In this document: piece after piece, positions 10,495 through 17,374 of the stretch | Position numbering within the stretch: the first letter of the stretch is position 1 | How the letters are laid out: each line of letters begins with the position of its first letter | NCBI GenBank assembly: GCA_013361095.1 | Contig: JAATWA010000009.1 | Coordinates: 1 to 33,101, forward strand | Reading direction: 5' to 3' | DNA length: 33,101 bases | DNA from: Pseudanabaena biceps | Lineage (GTDB): Bacteria > Cyanobacteriota > Cyanobacteriia > Pseudanabaenales > Pseudanabaenaceae | Position numbers and translations under genes: made by a program | Notes under the pieces: model-generated | What the model was told of the DNA's origin: nothing | The model's database searches: none | The model's input: only the letters and a program-made list of their open reading frames with translations

Positions 10495-10516
10495 GTTGCG
10501 CTGCAACTCATTTTTT
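10486..10516 (+). terminator. Terminator hairpin overlapping the TPS stop codon
   Basis: Arms AAAAAATGAGTTGC and GCAACTCATTTTTT enclose the loop GCT. A T-run on the 3' side makes it a classic intrinsic terminator. The stop codon TGA at 10492-10494 is inside the left arm. Confidence 0.8.
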
Positions 10517-10521
10517 ACAGT

Positions 10522-10597
10522 AAGAATTTTTTTGAAAGTGTTGCAAAGCAACACTTTCAAAAAAATTCTTGATTCAGGCTTGAGCGCAAAGCGCTGT
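10522..10597 (+). repeat. Intergenic repeat element, copy A (stem plus GCGC box)
   Basis: A perfect stem with 23-base arms (10522-10544 and 10548-10570) around AAA contains the core GTGTTGC/GCAACAC. It is followed by TTGATTCAGGCT and the box TGAGCGCAAAGCGCTGT. The same arrangement recurs at 13097-13168 and, inverted, at 15492-15569 and 22351-22426. Confidence 0.85.
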
Positions 10598-10628
10598 CAA
10601 ACACTTGCTTTTTGGAGAAAATAATAAT

Positions 10629-10967
10629 TTGTCTCAGAGTTATTTAGATCTAGTTCGGGATTTACAAAACCAAATAGTAACCCTGCAAACGTCACTATCT
10701 AATCAAGACGAACTTGCGATCGCCTTGGTCAAAGATTGGCAGCGATCGCAGAAAGAGATCCAAACTTTTTTTCAAACAAAAATTGTGAATACTGCGTTGG
10801 AAGTAACTCCGCAAAATTTATCTTTGCAAGTAGAAATAGATAAACAACTAAAAATGCTAGGCGTAGACTTGACGATGCTGCAAACTTCTCGTAATCCTGC
10901 CACTTGGCAAAAACGACATCAACAAGCCTGCGATCGGCTAACTCGACTACAGAGATACTGCGATTGA
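10629..10967 (+). CDS. Small coiled-coil-like protein, possibly PatD-like
   Basis: The start chosen is TTG at 10629 because GGAG lies 11 bases upstream (10614-10617). An in-frame TTG at 10605 would place that site inside the gene. The product has 112 residues, is soluble and helical, and is rich in Q, L, K and D. Its C-terminal half (EIDKQLKMLGVDLTMLQTSR, then RLTRLQRYC) resembles from memory the small cyanobacterial heterocyst-frequency protein PatD, which interacts with FtsZ in Anabaena. That resemblance is my recollection of the family pattern and not a computed match. If the protein is PatD-like, a cell-division role is more likely than a heterocyst role in a non-heterocystous host. Otherwise it is an unknown protein. 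Confidence 0.7.
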   Translation: MSQSYLDLVRDLQNQIVTLQTSLSNQDELAIALVKDWQRSQKEIQTFFQTKIVNTALEVTPQNLSLQVEIDKQLKMLGVDLTMLQTSRNPATWQKRHQQACDRLTRLQRYCD

Positions 10968-10970
10968 TCC

Positions 10971-11023
10971 ACACCAAAGAAGCTAGTTCGCCCGCGAAGC
11001 GGGCGAACTAGCTTCTTTGGTGT
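10971..11023. terminator. Perfect 25-bp-arm hairpin after the PatD-like gene
   Basis: Arms 10971-10995 and 10999-11023 are perfect complements around the loop GAA. The core is GTTCGCCCGC/GCGGGCGAAC. It starts four bases after the stop codon and precedes the ndhF promoter region, so termination is likely, although no long T-run follows. Confidence 0.8.
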
Positions 11024-11055
11024 TTATATTTAATTGCGCCTAGCTACTTACGCCA

Positions 11056-11155
11056 ATAGTAAAAGTTTTCATTACTTCAGTGCAATTTAGGACAGCATAC
11101 CCTTACTATATCTAATAGATATTAAGATAAACATAGTAAAAACTCTATAGTAAAA
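11056..11155 (+). promoter_or_regulatory. Candidate regulatory region of ndhF (LysR-type-like site, ATAGTAAAA repeats)
   Basis: The inverted repeat ATATCT-AAT-AGATAT at 11108-11122 has the T-N11-A layout of LysR-type operator sites. ATAGTAAAA occurs three times (11056-11064, 11133-11141, 11147-11155), the last ending three bases before the ndhF start. CO2-uptake ndhF/ndhD operons are known targets of LysR regulators (NdhR/CcmR, CmpR) in cyanobacteria, so control by inorganic carbon is plausible, but this rests on pattern only. Confidence 0.4.
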
Positions 11156-11158
11156 TCT

Positions 11159-13033
11159 ATGAACCTAGAAACAACAGCTTGGTTACTTCCTTGCTATGGA
11201 TTGCTAGGCGCGGGGCTAACACTTCCTTGGTCATTAAGGATAGTGCGGCGTACTGGCCCTCGTCCTGCCGTTTACCTAAACATGTTAATGACAGTCCTTG
11301 CCCTAGTGCATAGCTGTTTACTTTTAAAATCAGTCTGGGGCTTACCCGCTCAACAGTTTGAGTTTACTTGGTTCCAGTCCCTTGACTTGAGTATTGGCTG
11401 TTCTTTGGAAATTTCTACGATCAGTGCAGGCGCTTCAATACTGATTGCCACAATGAGCTTAATTTCACAAGTTTATGGACTAGGATCACTGGAAACTGAT
11501 TGGGCGATCGCCAGATTTTGTGCGCTAATTGGCTTTTTTGAAGCAGCGATTACAGGCATTGCTTTTAGTGACTCCTTATTTTTTAGCTATGCTTTGTTAG
11601 AGATGTTGACCCTCTCGACTTATCTGCTAGTGGGCTTTTGGTATGCACAGCCCCTAGTCGTGACGGCGGCAAGAGATGCATTTTGGACAAAGCGAGTCGG
11701 TGATTTGTTTTTGTTGATGGCAGTTGTAACCCTCTCCAACCTCACTGATAGTCTCAACTTCTCCGATCTAAATACATGGGCAAATGCACCAGAAACGATC
11801 GCCTATTTTGCGGAGCATCAACAATTCGGCACATTGCTAGGATTAGCACTAATCGCAGGGCCTCTCGGTAAATGCGCCCAGTTTCCGCTCCACCTCTGGC
11901 TGGATGAGGCAATGGAGGGACCCAACCCCGCTTCAATTTTGCGGAATTCTGTAGTGGTGGGCGCAGGAGCCTATGTACTAATCAAGTTTCAGCCTGTATT
12001 GTCATTATTTCCTGTCGCCGCTCAAGTTACTGTGTTTTTGGGCGCAATTACGGCGATCGGCGCTTCTTTAGTAGCGATCGCCCAAATAGATATGAAACGC
12101 GCTCTATCGCATTCCACTAGCGCTTATCTTGGCTTAGTTTTTATCGCTGTGGGGATGCAGCAACCCGACTTAGCTCTGGGGTTACTTTTTAGTCATGGTC
12201 TTAGCAAGTCATTACTATTCCTAAGTGCAGGAGCAGTCATGATGACCACGATAACTCAAGATCTTACGGAAATGGGCGGTATCAAAACGCGGATGCCTGC
12301 AACTTTAATTGCTTTTATTGTCGGTTCTCTGGGGTTAGTGGCGATGGTTCCCTTTGGAGGTTTTTGGACACTCTTACGTTGGGAAGAAACCTTCTGGAAT
12401 AGTGACACTTGGCTAATTGCGATCGCTTTACTCGTCAATGGCATTACCGCTTTTGGCTTGATGCGACTATTTGCATTGGTGTTCCTCGGTGCTGTCCAAC
12501 CCAAAACCCGTCGCGCTCCTGAAGTAGCTTGGCAAGTTGCCATCCCCCTCGTAGCCCTCACGATTATTACTTTGCTAGTGCCGATTCTGTTGCCTTCATG
12601 GGAATTTGTCGATATTGACTTAGACACAGTTGATATTTGGGGAACTGCGGTACTGGTTGCCTCTGGATTCTTAGGATTTGGACTTGGCGCATATATCTAC
12701 GTCAAACCCTATGAGACAGGCAGCTCTGTACCCATGTTACCTGTGGTCACACGTCAGGCATGGAAAGCGGTACAGGATTTGTTAGCCTATGACCTTTATG
12801 TGCAGACTATTTATAAATACACTGTGGTTTTAATTGTAGGTGGCGGCTCCAAGTTCTTATCTTGGGTCGATCGCTACCTAGTTGATGGCTCGGTAAATTT
12901 TGTCGGCTTCGCTTCAATTTTTAGTGGCGAAAGCTTGAAATATACGGTGACAGGTCGATTACAGCAATATGTGCTGACGATCATGTTTGGTCTAATTTTG
13001 ATCGGCTTTGCGGCTTTTTATAGATGGAATTAG
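11159..13033 (+). CDS. ndhF: NDH-1 subunit F, CO2-uptake type (NdhF3/NdhF4-like)
   Basis: This proton-pumping antiporter-like membrane subunit of the cyanobacterial NDH-1 complex sits in the thylakoid or plasma membrane. At 624 residues it is nearer the length of NdhF3/NdhF4 than that of the longer respiratory NdhF1. The N-terminus has RRTGPRP with multiple membrane helices. The core shows GKCAQFPLHLWLDEAMEGPN around residues 237-256, then ALSHSTSAYLG, as expected for this family, whose members work in NDH-1MS complexes that hydrate CO2 to bicarbonate. It is followed after 188 bases by ndhD. No clear Shine-Dalgarno site precedes the ATG. The cupA/cupB partner is absent, so F3 and F4 cannot be told apart here. 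Confidence 0.93.
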   Translation: MNLETTAWLLPCYGLLGAGLTLPWSLRIVRRTGPRPAVYLNMLMTVLALVHSCLLLKSVWGLPAQQFEFTWFQSLDLSIGCSLEISTISAGASILIATMSLISQVYGLGSLETDWAIARFCALIGFFEAAITGIAFSDSLFFSYALLEMLTLSTYLLVGFWYAQPLVVTAARDAFWTKRVGDLFLLMAVVTLSNLTDSLNFSDLNTWANAPETIAYFAEHQQFGTLLGLALIAGPLGKCAQFPLHLWLDEAMEGPNPASILRNSVVVGAGAYVLIKFQPVLSLFPVAAQVTVFLGAITAIGASLVAIAQIDMKRALSHSTSAYLGLVFIAVGMQQPDLALGLLFSHGLSKSLLFLSAGAVMMTTITQDLTEMGGIKTRMPATLIAFIVGSLGLVAMVPFGGFWTLLRWEETFWNSDTWLIAIALLVNGITAFGLMRLFALVFLGAVQPKTRRAPEVAWQVAIPLVALTIITLLVPILLPSWEFVDIDLDTVDIWGTAVLVASGFLGFGLGAYIYVKPYETGSSVPMLPVVTRQAWKAVQDLLAYDLYVQTIYKYTVVLIVGGGSKFLSWVDRYLVDGSVNFVGFASIFSGESLKYTVTGRLQQYVLTIMFGLILIGFAAFYRWN

Positions 13034-13096
13034 CTCTAATCACCCCTTCAAAACCAATGGCGATCGCCATACAGCCATCTCCTATCAAAGAAACCA

Positions 13097-13168
13097 CAAG
13101 AATTTTTTTAAAGTGTTGCAAAGCAACACTTTAAAAAAATTCTTGGTTCGGGCTTGAGCGCAAAGCGC
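13097..13168 (+). repeat. Intergenic repeat element, copy B (ndhF-ndhD spacer)
   Basis: A perfect stem with 23-base arms (13097-13119 and 13123-13145) around AAA has the core GTGTTGC/GCAACAC. It is followed by GTTCGGGCT and TGAGCGCAAAGCGCC. It lies between two genes expected to be expressed together, so it may attenuate or process the transcript. Confidence 0.85.
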
Positions 13169-13221
13169 CAGTTGAACCTTTTAAATCACGACAAACTTTA
13201 ATATCAAATTTTTAAGAAATT

Positions 13222-14730
13222 ATGCTTAGCATCTTAATTTGGTTACCGATCGCAGGGGCGGTGATAATCTCACTACTTGGCAAAATAATCGACGCAAAAC
13301 AAATCCGCTATATCTCCCTCGCAACTGCGATCGCCACCTTCGGATCGTCATTGTTTTTGCTAACTAGATTTGACATGGACTCATCAGCAATGCAAATTCG
13401 TGAGTCCTTGTCATGGCTAGACCAAATCGGACTGAGCTATCACTTGGGCATTGATGGTTTATCTTTCCCCTTGGTCTTGCTCAATGGATTGTTACTAATT
13501 ACAGCGCTTTACCTCAGTAGCGATGTGCCACGCCCACGCCTCTATTTTCCATTGCTACTACTGCTAGGCGGCGGCGTTAACGGTGCATTTCTCTCCGAAA
13601 ATCTTTTGCTGTTCTTTCTGTTTTTTGAAGTAGAACTAATTCCCCTTTATTTATTGATTGGTATCTGGGGCGGTGAGCGGCGAGGTTATGCAGCGACTAA
13701 GTTCTTAATCTATACCGCAATTTCAGGGGTGCTAATTTTAGCAGCCTTCTTTGGCATGGCAGCTTTTGGTAGTGGGGAAGGTATTCCTTTCACTTTTAAC
13801 TATCTGGATCTGGATCTCACGGCTGTTCCTAAAAACACCCAAGGATTACTGCTGCTATTGCTATTGCTTGGTTTTGGTATCAAGATTCCGATTGTGCCAT
13901 TGCACACATGGCTTCCCGATGCCCATGTGGAAGCTTCTACGCCTGTCTCCACCCTATTGGCAGGAGTATTGCTGAAATTGGGAACCTACGGACTATTAAG
14001 ATTTGGCTTGGGTTTATTGCCTGAAGCTTGGCAAGCGATCGCGCCATTTTTAGCGGGATGGGCGGTGGTCAGCGTCATTTATGGCTGCTTAACCGCAATC
14101 ACACAAACAGATATGAAAAAGATGGTCGCCTATAGCTCCGTAGGTCACATGGGCTATATTCTCTTAGCTCTCGCCGCCGCTACTCCCTTATCTTTGGTGG
14201 GCGCGACCTTCCAAATGGTAAGCCACGGATTGATCTCAGCTTTACTGTTTATTTTGGTGGGCATCGTTTACAAAAAAACAGGAACTCGTAATATCAATTC
14301 TCTCAATGGTTTACTCAACCCAGAGCGAGGTTTGCCCGTCACTGGCTCACTGATGATCTTGGCGGCGATGGCAAGCGCAGGCACTCCAGGGATGGTGGGT
14401 TTTATAGCTGAGTTTGTGATTTTCCGTAGTAGTTTTGCGGTGTTTCCTGTGCAGACTTTGCTCTGCATGATTGGCACAGGCTTAACGGCAGTTTATTTCC
14501 TAATCATGATCGATCGCGTATTTTTCGGTCGCCTTGCCGTTGAGATTGAGGCAAATCAAGAACCGATTAATAAATTTCCCTTTGCTAGATGGGAAGAGCG
14601 ATTCCCTGCGATCGCCCTTGCTTTGATTATTGTATTTTTTGGGCTATTGCCTAACTTTGCCACAGGACTAATCGAAAACTCGGCAAAGGCGATCGCGCCT
14701 AACCAAACCCAAATTGCTAGTAGAGAATAA
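13222..14730 (+). CDS. ndhD: NDH-1 subunit D, CO2-uptake type (NdhD3/NdhD4-like)
   Basis: This membrane subunit of NDH-1 is homologous to NuoM and Mrp antiporters and partners NdhF in the distal proton-pumping arm. It has 502 residues and many membrane helices. Conserved segments include LFFLFFEVELIPLYLLIGIW, with the key glutamate in the membrane, and HTWLPDAHVEASTPVSTLLA near residue 227, the broken-helix region. The ndhF-ndhD arrangement is that of the inducible or constitutive CO2-uptake NDH-1 operons, in which cupA or cupB often follows. Here a convergent DUF1361 gene follows instead. The stop is followed by two tight hairpins. Confidence 0.93.
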   Translation: MLSILIWLPIAGAVIISLLGKIIDAKQIRYISLATAIATFGSSLFLLTRFDMDSSAMQIRESLSWLDQIGLSYHLGIDGLSFPLVLLNGLLLITALYLSSDVPRPRLYFPLLLLLGGGVNGAFLSENLLLFFLFFEVELIPLYLLIGIWGGERRGYAATKFLIYTAISGVLILAAFFGMAAFGSGEGIPFTFNYLDLDLTAVPKNTQGLLLLLLLLGFGIKIPIVPLHTWLPDAHVEASTPVSTLLAGVLLKLGTYGLLRFGLGLLPEAWQAIAPFLAGWAVVSVIYGCLTAITQTDMKKMVAYSSVGHMGYILLALAAATPLSLVGATFQMVSHGLISALLFILVGIVYKKTGTRNINSLNGLLNPERGLPVTGSLMILAAMASAGTPGMVGFIAEFVIFRSSFAVFPVQTLLCMIGTGLTAVYFLIMIDRVFFGRLAVEIEANQEPINKFPFARWEERFPAIALALIIVFFGLLPNFATGLIENSAKAIAPNQTQIASRE

Positions 14731-14738
14731 TTGAATAA

Positions 14739-14788
14739 TTAAAGGTGCGCGGCTTCGCCGCGCACCTTTAAGGGCGGCGAAGCCGCCC
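14739..14788. terminator. Double hairpin between convergent ndhD and DUF1361 genes
   Basis: The first stem has 15-base arms (14739-14753 and 14757-14771) around TTC. The second, GGGCGGC-GAA-GCCGCCC, spans 14772-14788. In a 63-base tail-to-tail spacer they probably terminate both transcripts. Confidence 0.8.
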
Positions 14789-14793
14789 GTTAC

Positions 14794-15426
14794 TCAAGCA
14801 GAAATTTGTTTGGGGCGATTTTGCCAATAAAAGGCGATCGCAATATTAAGCCACTTAAAGAAGAAATAGAGAATGGAAAAAACTATGAAAAATAAAACTG
14901 TGCCAAAAAAGAAGTTATGACTTTCCAAGTTGCTAATGGCTTCTTTAATCACAAATCGGGGTTGCGTAAATACATCCCAGCTATTTAAACGATTGACTCT
15001 GCCCCAATAGACAGCGATCGCACAAATAAAGGTAATCGTAATTTCTGTCCATAGCGGATTTTTGATCAGCTTAATCTTGGTTAAGTAATTTACAAGATTA
15101 ATCATCGACACCACATAACATTGAAACCCAATCAACAGAAAAGCCATATATTGCGGGATTAAGACAAAAATTATTCCGTTGCTAGAAATGTCTAAAGATC
15201 GCGAATCATCCACAAAATGAATAATATCGGTGATGATATAGGGAGCATTGGGTAGGAATAGAATAAACAATCCTAGTCCTAGCCACCAGACTGGATTTTT
15301 AGATAATCGTTTTGAAGCTCGATTAGTAAATAAAATATAACTAAGCACCAGTGGAATAATCGCTAAAAAAAGATTCCATCCCATCCATCGAAAATTTCCC
15401 AAAAACTGTGTAAATGCTTCTGTCAT
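14794..15426 (-). CDS. DUF1361 family membrane protein
   Basis: This 210-residue integral membrane protein has about six hydrophobic segments. The family is recognised by LPNAPYIITDIIHF (58-71) and GRVNRLNSWDV (142-152), both intact. No reaction is established for DUF1361 and I infer none. It is transcribed toward ndhD and away from the DUF92 gene. The start ATG at 15426 is preceded by an A-rich stretch without a strong ribosome site. Confidence 0.85.
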   Translation of the reverse strand: MTEAFTQFLGNFRWMGWNLFLAIIPLVLSYILFTNRASKRLSKNPVWWLGLGLFILFLPNAPYIITDIIHFVDDSRSLDISSNGIIFVLIPQYMAFLLIGFQCYVVSMINLVNYLTKIKLIKNPLWTEITITFICAIAVYWGRVNRLNSWDVFTQPRFVIKEAISNLESHNFFFGTVLFFIVFSILYFFFKWLNIAIAFYWQNRPKQISA

Positions 15427-15491
15427 TCTTTTTTACTTAAATTTGCTTGCTAATCTGATTGGCTAGACTGTAATTGCGCCAAGCGATTCAT

Positions 15492-15573
15492 ACAGCGCTT
15501 TGCGCTTAAACCCGAACCAAGAATTTTTTAAAAGTGTTGCAAAGCAACACTTTTAAAAAATTCTTGGTTTGGG
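15492..15573 (-). repeat. Intergenic repeat element, copy C (inverted, divergent spacer)
   Basis: The GCGC box lies at 15492-15508 (ACAGCGCTTTGCGCTTA on the plus strand). The stem has perfect 26-base arms (15515-15540 and 15544-15569) around AAA, extendable by three G-C pairs to 15511-15573. The copy sits between divergent DUF1361 and DUF92 genes and so cannot terminate either of them. Confidence 0.85.
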
Positions 15574-15610
15574 TTCTCAGAAATTGCTGTAACTTTTTAG
15601 ATAACATCCT

Positions 15611-16369
15611 ATGAACAATAGTTTCCTAATTTCGCAGGAATGGTTAATAGCGATCGCTTTAAACACAATTTTAGGCGCGATCGCTTTGCTATTGCCTCGC
15701 AAGGTCTTGACTACCTCAGGGATATGTCACGCATGGGCTTTAGGGATAATCATTTGGGGCTGCCTTGGCTGGCAAGGTTACTTAGTGATTCTAAGCTATT
15801 TGATTGTTGGTTCGGGGGTGACTCGCATCGGCAAAGAGATTAAAGAAGCCAAGGGCATTGCGGAAAAACGAGACGGAGCCAGAGGCCCAGAAAATCTTTG
15901 GGGGTCGGCGGCAACAGGAGCGGTTTGCGCGATCGGACAGGCGATCGCCCCCAACCCATTATGGTTAATTGGCTATGTGGCAAGCCTCAGCACAAAACTA
16001 GCTGACACCACCGCCAGCGAAATTGGCAAAGCCTATGGCAAAACCACGTTTTTAATTACCACATTTAAGCCTGTTGACGCAGGCACAGAGGGAGCCGTTA
16101 GTTTAGAAGGCACTATCGGTGGTGTTTTTGGCTCCTTAGTTATAGCGCTAATTGGTTGGGGTGTGGGCTTATTAACTAGCCCTTGGCAAATACTTTGGTG
16201 CACGATCGCTGCTTTTATTGCGACCAATATCGAGAGCTTGATAGGTGCAACCTTGCAAGAAAAATATGATTGGTTAACCAATGAATTGGTGAATGGGATT
16301 AATACAACTATTGGCGCAGCGATCGCTGTGTTAATCGCTTTCTATAGCGCTTATCCAGTAAAGTTTTGA
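15611..16369 (+). CDS. DUF92 / TMEM19 family membrane protein (VTE6-like)
   Basis: This 252-residue polytopic membrane protein carries the family signature KLADTTASEIGKAYGK in the middle, followed by GTEGAVSLEGTIGG. Plant VTE6 of this family phosphorylates phytyl phosphate to phytyl diphosphate for tocopherol and phylloquinone synthesis, and cyanobacterial members are thought to act likewise in recycling chlorophyll phytol. Assignment to that reaction rests on family membership. It is followed by a hairpin and then the Uma2-family gene 86 bases downstream. Confidence 0.85.
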   Translation: MNNSFLISQEWLIAIALNTILGAIALLLPRKVLTTSGICHAWALGIIIWGCLGWQGYLVILSYLIVGSGVTRIGKEIKEAKGIAEKRDGARGPENLWGSAATGAVCAIGQAIAPNPLWLIGYVASLSTKLADTTASEIGKAYGKTTFLITTFKPVDAGTEGAVSLEGTIGGVFGSLVIALIGWGVGLLTSPWQILWCTIAAFIATNIESLIGATLQEKYDWLTNELVNGINTTIGAAIAVLIAFYSAYPVKF

Positions 16370-16372
16370 TGA

Positions 16373-16413
16373 TTTTGAGGTTTTCAGCGTCTGCGGCGCT
16401 GAAAACCTCAAAA
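16373..16413 (+). terminator. Hairpin after the DUF92 gene
   Basis: Perfect 17-base arms (16373-16389 and 16397-16413) enclose the loop TCTGCGG. It starts four bases after the stop, has A/T-rich feet and is probably a terminator. Confidence 0.75.
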
Positions 16414-16455
16414 ATGAGAACTGCTGACTATGACAGTAACTTTTTGAGGTAATGC

Positions 16456-17037
16456 ATGACCGCACAATTACTAACTCCTAAAATCGAAAATCCCCAAGTC
16501 TTGAGATTCACAGTGGAGCAGTTTCACCTCATGTATGAGCGAGGCATATTTGCTGATAGCGATCGCTTTGAATTAATTAATGGAGAAATTATCGCGATGT
16601 CACCGATTGGTAGAAAACATGCGGCTTGTATCAATCGTCTGTCAAAACTATTAGAAAAAAAATTAGGCGATCGCGTTATTGTGTCAGTGCAGAATTCGAT
16701 CCTGCTAGCTAACAAGTCACAGCCACAGCCAGATATTGCGGTTTTGAAATATCGTGATGATTTCTATGAAGACGCTTTGCCAACACCTGCGGATATTTTT
16801 TTAATTATTGAAGTTGCGGATAGCTCCCTTGAATACGATCGCGATGTCAAAGCGCCACTCTACGCAGCCGCAGGAATTCCTGAGATGTGGTTATTTGATG
16901 TGAATACCAAAATGATTACGGGCTTTTCCCAGCCATCAGAGCTAGGTTATAAGCAAATCTATCGCTACAATCAAGGCGATCGACTCTCAGTACTTGCCTT
17001 GGATGGTGCGATATTTGAATGGCAAGAATTATTTTAA
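16456..17037 (+). CDS. Uma2-family (DUF820) PD-(D/E)XK nuclease-like protein
   Basis: This 193-residue protein belongs to the Uma2/DUF820 family, which is highly expanded in cyanobacteria. The restriction-endonuclease-like core is visible: E39 in FELINGEI, D93 in QPDIAVL, E119 in LIIEVADSS and K132 in DVKAPLYAAAGIPEMWLFD, so the catalytic set appears complete. A GAGG ribosome site lies six bases before the ATG. The biological target of this family is not settled, and some members are linked to mobile DNA. No toxin-antitoxin partner or transposase is adjacent. The gene is followed by an unusual nested palindrome. Confidence 0.9.
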   Translation: MTAQLLTPKIENPQVLRFTVEQFHLMYERGIFADSDRFELINGEIIAMSPIGRKHAACINRLSKLLEKKLGDRVIVSVQNSILLANKSQPQPDIAVLKYRDDFYEDALPTPADIFLIIEVADSSLEYDRDVKAPLYAAAGIPEMWLFDVNTKMITGFSQPSELGYKQIYRYNQGDRLSVLALDGAIFEWQELF

Positions 17038-17374
17038 TTGCCGAAATTTTTAAAAGCGTTACTTCACAGCGCTTTTAAAATTCTCTTACTCCCTTCCCAG
17101 TCTAAAAATAGACATTAAAACCCAAGGATTAGCGTTGCGGCGCTTCGCGCCGCAACGTCTAATTTTTCAATGGGAAGGGAGTAGTTCATGTTTGAGCGCA
17201 AAGCACTGTAATATTTGATATTTATATTTTAGGCAAAATATCATATTCGTTAAGTTTCACAAAACGCTAAGCCCTAAGTTGTGGACTCATTCCAAAAGGT
17301 AGTTTCTTTTGATACAAAATATCCGCTAGGATTCTATAACAAAGCAAGTTTTGCTTAGGACTTAAAACTAGACG
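17038..17374. other. Gene-free spacer between the Uma2 gene and cysE
   Basis: This 337-base spacer holds an imperfect stem at about 17046-17082 just after the Uma2-family stop (likely terminator), the nested palindrome at 17088-17182, a GCGC box (TGAGCGCAAAGCACTGT, about 17192-17208) and an AT-rich leader for cysE with a small inverted repeat AAGCAA-GTT-TTGCTT at 17342-17356. TTGATA at 17309 and TATAAC at 17335 could be promoter boxes, but the 20-base gap is long. Confidence 0.6.
17088..17182. repeat. MITE-like nested palindrome with 12-bp terminal inverted repeats
   Basis: The outer arms ACTCCCTTCCCA (17088-17099) and TGGGAAGGGAGT (17171-17182) are perfect. Inside is a perfect stem CGTTGCGGCGC-TTC-GCGCCGCAACG (17133-17157) and a small GTCTA-AAAA-TAGAC stem. 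No coding capacity and no obvious target-site duplication are visible. It could be a small non-autonomous element or a variant of the local hairpin family. Confidence 0.55.

Noticed and set aside
12256..12627. Open frame of 123 codons on the minus strand inside ndhF
   Set aside because: It is antisense to a clearly conserved gene, has no recognisable motif and recurs only because of the fold-back. The same applies to other antisense frames, for example 9430-9705 and 19277-19633.
17299..17315. NtcA-type site before cysE
   Set aside because: GTA and TAC are 11 bases apart, not the required eight.
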